A stretch of 9,814 nt of DNA from Candidatus Delongbacteria bacterium. GTDB taxonomy: Bacteria; Delongbacteria; UBA4055. Positions 5,626 to 9,814 of the stretch are shown piece after piece. The stretch is taken from NCBI GenBank assembly GCA_027858795.1, contig JAQICF010000242.1:1-9814 (forward strand), read 5' to 3'. Position 1 is the first letter of the stretch. The number at the start of each line of letters is the position of its first letter. Both the position numbers and the translations under genes were made by a program. The notes under the pieces were generated by a model, which saw only the letters and a list, made by a program, of their open reading frames with translations, was not told the DNA's origin and searched no databases.

Positions 5626-7500
5626 ATGAAAAAATATTTTACAACAGCAATATCGTATGTCAATGGGAAACCCCATCTAGGACATGCCTATGAAGCAATA
5701 CTCACGGATGTACAAACAAGATATAATAAATTATTCGGTCATGATTGCTTAATGCTTACTGGCGTAGATGAGCACGGTCAGAAAGTCTATGATGTTGCAG
5801 TAGAGAAAAATATGGATCCACTTGAGTACTGTGACAGCTTAATTCCTGATTTTACAAATTTATTAAAAGCTTCAGATGTTGATTATGATGTATTCTTTAG
5901 AACGACAGATGAATCTCATATGAAGAATGTTCAGGCTATATTGCAGAAATTATATGACAATGGTGATATCTATAAAGATCATTATGAGGGTAATTATTGC
6001 ACTCCATGTGAAACTTTTTATACTGAAAAAGATCTAACAGATGGAAAATGTCCTGAGTGCGGGAGAGAAACAACAATTATTAAGGAAGAAAATTATTTCT
6101 TCAATATGGGTAAATATGCAGAAAAATATGAGGAGTTTCTGAATAATAATGATGATTTTATTTTTCCAAAGTTTAGAAAAAATGAAGTTCTTGGTATCCT
6201 AAAAAAAGGATTAAGACCCTTATGTATCTCAAGAAAGAAGGAAAAGATGCCTTGGGGAATAGAAATACCTTTTGATAAAGACTTTGTTACTTATGTATGG
6301 TTTGATGCTTTAACAAACTATATTAACGGAATTGGTTATCTTAATGATGATGAGAAATTTAATTCTTATTGGTCAGGTGCAGTTCATAACATTGGCAAAG
6401 ATATTCTTCTTCATCACTGTGTTTATTGGCCTACGATGTTAATGGGTATGGGTGTCGACCTACCAAAGAAGATCGTTATTCACGGTATCTGGATGGGTGA
6501 AGGTGGAAAAAAGATGAGTAAATCTTTAGGTAATGTTATTGATCCAATAGGACTTATAGATAAGTATGGTTCGTCATCATTCAGGTTTTATGTTCTCAGA
6601 GAAATGTCACTGGGACATGATGGAGTATTTACAAAAGAATTCTTTATCAATAGACACAACAATGAACTTGCAAATGACTTTGGTAATCTGCTGAATAGAG
6701 CAACTCATATGGTCGTTAAGAACTTTGATGGTATTATTCCTGAACCTTCGAAGAAAACAGAACACTGTGATGCATTTATCTCAGAATTTAAGAACCTAAT
6801 GTCTGGGATCGAGCAAAAGATATATGATTTTGAATTGAATAAAGCTTTAGATGATATAATGAAGATGATCAGAAATACAAATAAATACATGGAAGATACT
6901 GCTCCATGGAAACTGATAAAAGAAGATAAAGCGCTATGTGGTGCAGTACTTTATAATGCTCTGGAGTCTGTGAGGATCTGTAGTATTCTACTTTCACCTG
7001 TAATTCCAAAGAAATTCGAAGAGATCAAGGATGTTTTCAATGGTGAAATTCCAAGTGTACTGGAGTTCGGCAAGCTAGAACCTGGAAAAAAGATCAATAA
7101 AGCAGTTTCATTATTTCCAAAGATAGAAAAAGAAAAGGAAGAGAAAAAAGAACCGGTTAAAGTTGTTCCGGATAATTTAATAGATATAACAGATTTTGGT
7201 AAAGTTGAGATAAAGACCGGAAAGATCATAAAAGCTGAGAGTGTTGAAGATAGTAATAAACTTTTACTTACTGAAGTTGATCTAGGTAATGGGGGTGTTA
7301 GGCAGATCGTTGCAGGAATTGCAAAATTCTATCAACCGGAGGATATTTTGAATAAGCATATTCTTGTTGCTTCTAATTTAAAACCTGCTACTATTATGGG
7401 GATCGAGAGTCAGGGTATGTTGCTTTCGGTTAAGAAAGGGAAGAAGCTAAAGCTGGTCGAGATTGATGAGGAATTACCATTGGGTAAAAAATTGGTTTAA
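5626..7500 (+). CDS. metG: Methionine-tRNA ligase with C-terminal tRNA-binding domain
   Basis: This class I aminoacyl-tRNA synthetase charges tRNA-Met in the cytoplasm. Numbered from 5626 (624 residues), the HIGH motif is HLGH (17-20) and the KMSKS loop is at 296-300 within GEGGKKMSKSLGNVIDP. A zinc knuckle with four cysteines (125, 128, 142, 145; CTPC and CPEC) sits in the connective domain, a single-knuckle type. The helical anticodon-binding domain follows and includes NKYMEDTAPWKL. After a Lys/Glu-rich linker (KEKEEKKEP) comes an OB-fold tRNA-binding domain (about 516-624), as in dimeric bacterial MetRS, with IDITDFGKVEIKTGKI and the SQGMLL strand. An in-frame ATG at 5620 would add Met-Ile. 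I prefer 5626 because the only Shine-Dalgarno-like bases, AGG at 5616-5618, lie 7 nt before it but 1 nt before 5620. Two tandem promoters lie upstream and a terminator follows. Confidence 0.97.
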   Translation: MKKYFTTAISYVNGKPHLGHAYEAILTDVQTRYNKLFGHDCLMLTGVDEHGQKVYDVAVEKNMDPLEYCDSLIPDFTNLLKASDVDYDVFFRTTDESHMKNVQAILQKLYDNGDIYKDHYEGNYCTPCETFYTEKDLTDGKCPECGRETTIIKEENYFFNMGKYAEKYEEFLNNNDDFIFPKFRKNEVLGILKKGLRPLCISRKKEKMPWGIEIPFDKDFVTYVWFDALTNYINGIGYLNDDEKFNSYWSGAVHNIGKDILLHHCVYWPTMLMGMGVDLPKKIVIHGIWMGEGGKKMSKSLGNVIDPIGLIDKYGSSSFRFYVLREMSLGHDGVFTKEFFINRHNNELANDFGNLLNRATHMVVKNFDGIIPEPSKKTEHCDAFISEFKNLMSGIEQKIYDFELNKALDDIMKMIRNTNKYMEDTAPWKLIKEDKALCGAVLYNALESVRICSILLSPVIPKKFEEIKDVFNGEIPSVLEFGKLEPGKKINKAVSLFPKIEKEKEEKKEPVKVVPDNLIDITDFGKVEIKTGKIIKAESVEDSNKLLLTEVDLGNGGVRQIVAGIAKFYQPEDILNKHILVASNLKPATIMGIESQGMLLSVKKGKKLKLVEIDEELPLGKKLV

Positions 7501-7511
7501 AAAAAACTTGT

Positions 7512-7545
7512 AGGGGCGTATTGATGATATACGCCCTTTTTTATT
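7512..7545 (+). terminator. Rho-independent terminator of metG
   Basis: GGGCGTAT (7514-7521) pairs with ATACGCCC (7529-7536) across a 7-nt loop and is followed by TTTTTTATTTT. It begins 11 nt after the metG stop codon. Confidence 0.9.
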
Positions 7546-7550
7546 TTGTC

Positions 7551-7571
7551 ATCCTGAACTCGATTCAGGAT
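7551..7571. repeat. Palindromic element ATCCTGAA-N5-TTCAGGAT
   Basis: An 8-bp perfect inverted repeat (7551-7558 with 7564-7571) has a 5-nt centre CTCGA, with GTC before it and CTTTCTTTTT after it. It may act as a back-up terminator because of the following T-rich stretch. It also resembles, from memory, a TCATCCTGAA..TTCAGGATC palindrome dispersed between genes in many unrelated bacterial genomes. Only one copy is in this window, so its dispersed nature here is unproven. Confidence 0.6.
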
Positions 7572-7662
7572 CTTTCTTTTTAAAATATTTTTTCAATTTT
7601 TTTTTCACAAGGTCACTATTTGACACTTTGCTATTTGTATATTGTTTTTAATCATAATACCG

Positions 7663-7669
7663 AAGGAGG
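7663..7669 (+). promoter_or_regulatory. Ribosome binding site deciding the yraN start
   Basis: AAGGAGG lies 4 nt before the ATG at 7674. It favours this start over an in-frame upstream ATG at 7620, which has no such site and would add 18 non-conserved residues. Confidence 0.85.
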
Positions 7670-7673
7670 AATA

Positions 7674-8048
7674 ATGGCAGAATATAATAATCGAAATACA
7701 GGTAGTATCGGGGAAGAAATCGCAGTTAGATATCTTGAAACAAAGGGTTTTGAAATAAAGAAAAGGAATTTTCAGTATTCGAATTTTGGTGAGATTGATA
7801 TTATTGCAAAAGATGGGAATGTGCTTGTATTTGTAGAGGTAAAGGCTAATAGAACAAAGAATTTTGGGAAGCCTGAATTTCGGGTTGGAATATCAAAGCA
7901 AAGGCAGATCTATAAAGTTGCCCAGATCTATATGTCATATAATAATATAAGAAATACTGATTGTCGCTTTGATGTAATTGGGATTGAAATGGGTCGTGAT
8001 ACAAATGAAATTACCCATTTCGAAAATGCGTTTAGTTTGGTACTGTGA
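7674..8048 (+). CDS. yraN: YraN/UPF0102 family endonuclease-fold protein
   Basis: A 124-residue protein of normal length for the YraN family. Family hallmarks are NTGSIGEEIAVRYLETKGF (8-26), NFGEIDIIAKDG (37-48) and LVFVEVKANR (51-60). Glu40/Asp42 and Glu55-x-Lys57 match the acidic and Lys residues of the restriction-endonuclease-like (Holliday-junction-resolvase-like) active-site core, as seen in the sequence. The family's cellular role is not well established; a nuclease function in DNA processing is suggested by the fold. The protein is cytoplasmic, with no signal peptide. In many genomes yraN lies next to rnhB or a tRNA/rRNA-processing gene, but here it is between metG and envelope lipoproteins. 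There is no clear terminator in the 62 nt to the next gene, so it may be co-transcribed with the lipoproteins. Confidence 0.92.
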   Translation: MAEYNNRNTGSIGEEIAVRYLETKGFEIKKRNFQYSNFGEIDIIAKDGNVLVFVEVKANRTKNFGKPEFRVGISKQRQIYKVAQIYMSYNNIRNTDCRFDVIGIEMGRDTNEITHFENAFSLVL

Positions 8049-8110
8049 ATTAAGAATGACAACTTATTTGAACTTCTTCGGTCAAAGAAATAAACACAAT
8101 GGAGAATGTT

Positions 8111-9265
8111 ATGAAAAAATATTTATTTGTTGTACTGGCAATATTAATTGCTATAACGAGTTGTTCAAAGGACAAAACATACACTGTAGAAGAAAAAGAT
8201 GGAGTTAAGTATTTTAGTAATAAAGGTGTTCCTTCAGTGTTGGAATTTGATCCAGCTCTCAAACTTATTGTTAAAATATCAGGAACAGAAAGTGATAATG
8301 ATGCAGAAGAAAGAGTGTTTTCAAAAGTTTCTGATATTGTTGTAGATTCGAAAGGTAGTATTTATATCGCGGACAATCATTCTTCTACTATTAAAAAATT
8401 TGATAAGAAGGGCAATTATGTTAAAACTTTTGGAAGGTTAGGAAATGGTCCCGGAGAATATGGAATGCTGGGAGATATGAGTATTTTCAATGATACAATT
8501 GTTGTTTTCGATCAAGCTTCAGTTAAACGGGTAAAGTTTGATACTAATGGAAAATTTTTAGGATTTAAGTACTTTCAGACAGATGCAAAACCAATGTTTT
8601 TAGAGCAGATAAATAAAGAGAGAAATATTGGTCTCAAAATGGCTCCTAAGATGGTGGATGGGATCGTATATTTTTCTGTTGAAGTCCAAATGTATGATTC
8701 AAAGTATAATGAGATGTTTTCTTTAGATAAGAGAAGCATGGAACTTGACACAAATAATCCACAAATTAATCCTACCGATATATTCACACCGGTTTCTTTT
8801 TCGGATAAGAATATCTTCACCGCAGAGGTTGATGAGAATCTTTTCAAATATAAAGTCTATGACCTTTCCGGGAAACTTGTGCAGACTGTCAAGATAAGTT
8901 ATAAAAAATCAGAAGTCTCCAAAGATAGAATTGAACTATTCAAGAGTGCTGTGCGAAATAGTGATGGAACGAACGAAAACAATCTTACAAGAGCATATAA
9001 CAAAGCAATTGAAGATATTTATTGTGATAAATTAGATAGAGTATGGGTTAAGAAAGCCAAGACAGATGAGAGTCAAGCAGGTGGATATATAGAATTTAGT
9101 ATCTTCAAAAATGGTGTTTATTTGAATAATTATAAATTCAAAGGTAATGTTGTCTCCAATCAGACCATGGTTGGAAAGCATCTATTCTACTTCGTTGGAG
9201 ATAAATTATATGTTGCTCTGGACGAGGATGGAGAGGTAAGTGTTAGTGTTTATGATTACAATTAA
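8111..9265 (+). CDS. Six-bladed beta-propeller (NHL-like) lipoprotein
   Basis: A 384-residue protein with a lipoprotein signal peptide (MKKYLFVVLAILIAITSC; lipobox ITSC, lipidated Cys18). Serine follows the Cys, so outer-membrane or surface placement is possible. Propeller-blade repeats follow, the clearest being DIVVDSKGSIYIADNHSSTI and KKFDKKGNYVKTFGRLG, an NHL-type blade. The GNGPGEYG motif (112-118) is typical of the six-bladed-propeller lipoproteins common in Bacteroidota and relatives (6-bladed_propeller/DUF5128-like). Its ligand is unknown; propellers of this kind usually mediate binding. The start at 8111 is chosen because GGAGA (8101-8105) is 5 nt upstream. An in-frame ATG at 8099 would add MENV before the signal peptide and would overlap that site. 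A close paralog begins 31 nt after the stop. Confidence 0.85.
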   Translation: MKKYLFVVLAILIAITSCSKDKTYTVEEKDGVKYFSNKGVPSVLEFDPALKLIVKISGTESDNDAEERVFSKVSDIVVDSKGSIYIADNHSSTIKKFDKKGNYVKTFGRLGNGPGEYGMLGDMSIFNDTIVVFDQASVKRVKFDTNGKFLGFKYFQTDAKPMFLEQINKERNIGLKMAPKMVDGIVYFSVEVQMYDSKYNEMFSLDKRSMELDTNNPQINPTDIFTPVSFSDKNIFTAEVDENLFKYKVYDLSGKLVQTVKISYKKSEVSKDRIELFKSAVRNSDGTNENNLTRAYNKAIEDIYCDKLDRVWVKKAKTDESQAGGYIEFSIFKNGVYLNNYKFKGNVVSNQTMVGKHLFYFVGDKLYVALDEDGEVSVSVYDYN

Positions 9266-9296
9266 CAATTGATAATTTACAATTTAGGAGAAAGAT

Positions 9297-9814
9297 ATGA
9301 AAAAATATTTATTTGTATTACTGGCAATATTCATTTCTATAACGAGTTGTTCAAAAGACAAGACATTCACTGTGGAAGAAAAAGATGGAGTTAAATATTT
9401 TAGCAACAAAGGTTTTCCATCAGAGTTAGAATTTGATCCGGATCTTAAACTTAGCTTTAAAATATCAGGTAACAATAAAGAAGGTCAAGATAATGACAGA
9501 ATATTCAGTAACATATATGATCTGGCAGTTGATTCAGAACAAAGTATCTATATTGCCGACAGTCATTCTTCTACGATTAAAAAGTTTGATAAGACGGGTA
9601 AATATATAAATACTTTTGGAAGACTGGGTGGCGGTCCGGGAGAATATGGAATGCTAGGAGATATAAGTATTTTCAATGATACGATAGCCGTTTTCGATCA
9701 GGCTTCAGATAAGTGGGTTAAATTTGATAAAAAGAGTAATTTTTTAGGTTTTAAATCTTTCCCTCAGGATAAACAACCTATTTTTATGGAACAGTTAAAC
9801 AAAAATAGAAATCT
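9297..9814 (+). CDS. Six-bladed beta-propeller lipoprotein paralog (3' end outside window)
   Basis: An open frame of 172 codons runs off the window end. It starts at ATG 9297, with AGGAG (9286-9290) 6 nt upstream. The signal peptide MKKYLFVLLAIFISITSC places the lipobox Cys at 18, exactly as in the preceding gene. An ungapped alignment with that gene gives 123 of 172 identical residues (about 72%). Most conserved are the signal peptide with the following TVEEKDGVKYFSNKG and the block GPGEYGMLGD.SIFNDTI. Least conserved is residues 59-80. It is a tandem duplicate, probably in the same transcript since the 31-nt gap has no terminator. The function is presumably binding, as for its neighbour. 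More copies could follow beyond the edge. Confidence 0.85.
   Translation, partial: MKKYLFVLLAIFISITSCSKDKTFTVEEKDGVKYFSNKGFPSELEFDPDLKLSFKISGNNKEGQDNDRIFSNIYDLAVDSEQSIYIADSHSSTIKKFDKTGKYINTFGRLGGGPGEYGMLGDISIFNDTIAVFDQASDKWVKFDKKSNFLGFKSFPQDKQPIFMEQLNKNRN

Noticed and set aside
7620..7650. TTGACA at 7620-7625 as the yraN promoter
   Set aside because: The -35 is perfect, but no acceptable -10 lies 16-18 nt away (TGTTTT at 7643-7648 is poor). It could still be active, but cannot be supported as an annotation.
7978..8208. Forward open frame of 76 codons overlapping the end of yraN and the start of the lipoprotein
   Set aside because: It is out of frame with two well-supported genes, has no ribosome site and no recognisable domain.
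9266..9296. AATTG/CAATT inverted repeat between the two lipoprotein genes as a terminator
   Set aside because: Arms are 5 bp and A/T-rich with no following T-run; the genes look co-transcribed.
9284..9475. Antisense open frames at 8050-8262 and 9284-9475 that resemble each other
   Set aside because: Their similarity is a by-product of the two lipoprotein paralogs on the other strand; they are not independent genes.

Overview
The window is AT-rich with high coding density, and every gene lies on the + strand. Two TonB-type periplasmic proteins and two lipobox lipoproteins point to a Gram-negative (diderm) bacterium. Shine-Dalgarno sites are mostly clear (GGAGG in front of several genes), and the best promoters are of the TTGACA-N17-TATNNT type. 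That argues against typical Bacteroidota, whose main sigma factor prefers other boxes and whose genes often lack Shine-Dalgarno sites. The TonB and six-bladed propeller lipoprotein families nevertheless have an FCB-like flavour. An uncultured FCB-related phylum (for example Delongbacteria- or Cloacimonadota-like) is a guess, not a demonstrated assignment.

Layout: (1) 1-363, the end of a TonB-family protein, closed by a terminator. (2) 439-1719, purD. (3) 1922-2593, a second TonB-family protein about 64% identical to the first over the shared 109 residues, closed by a terminator. (4) 2776-4172, two overlapping genes for exported proteins of unknown function, closed by a terminator. (5) 4212-5513, a UMF1/ATG22-like MFS transporter whose start codon sits at the end of that terminator. 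(6) 5522-5590, a duplicated promoter unit, then metG (5626-7500) and its terminator. (7) 7501-7673, terminator, a palindromic repeat and T-rich DNA. (8) 7674-8048, a YraN/UPF0102 protein. (9) 8111-9265 and 9297 to the window edge, two tandem paralogous propeller lipoproteins, about 72% identical over the visible 172 residues.

Most of this is housekeeping (purine synthesis, methionyl-tRNA synthesis) mixed with cell-envelope genes. I see no mobile element, CRISPR array, tRNA/rRNA or recognisable defence system. The most interesting features are the near-perfect tandem promoter duplication in front of metG, the uncharacterised exported two-gene unit, the transporter start placed at a terminator, and two local gene duplications (TonB proteins flanking purD; lipoproteins in tandem). 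I did not find convincing evidence of a new multi-gene system.
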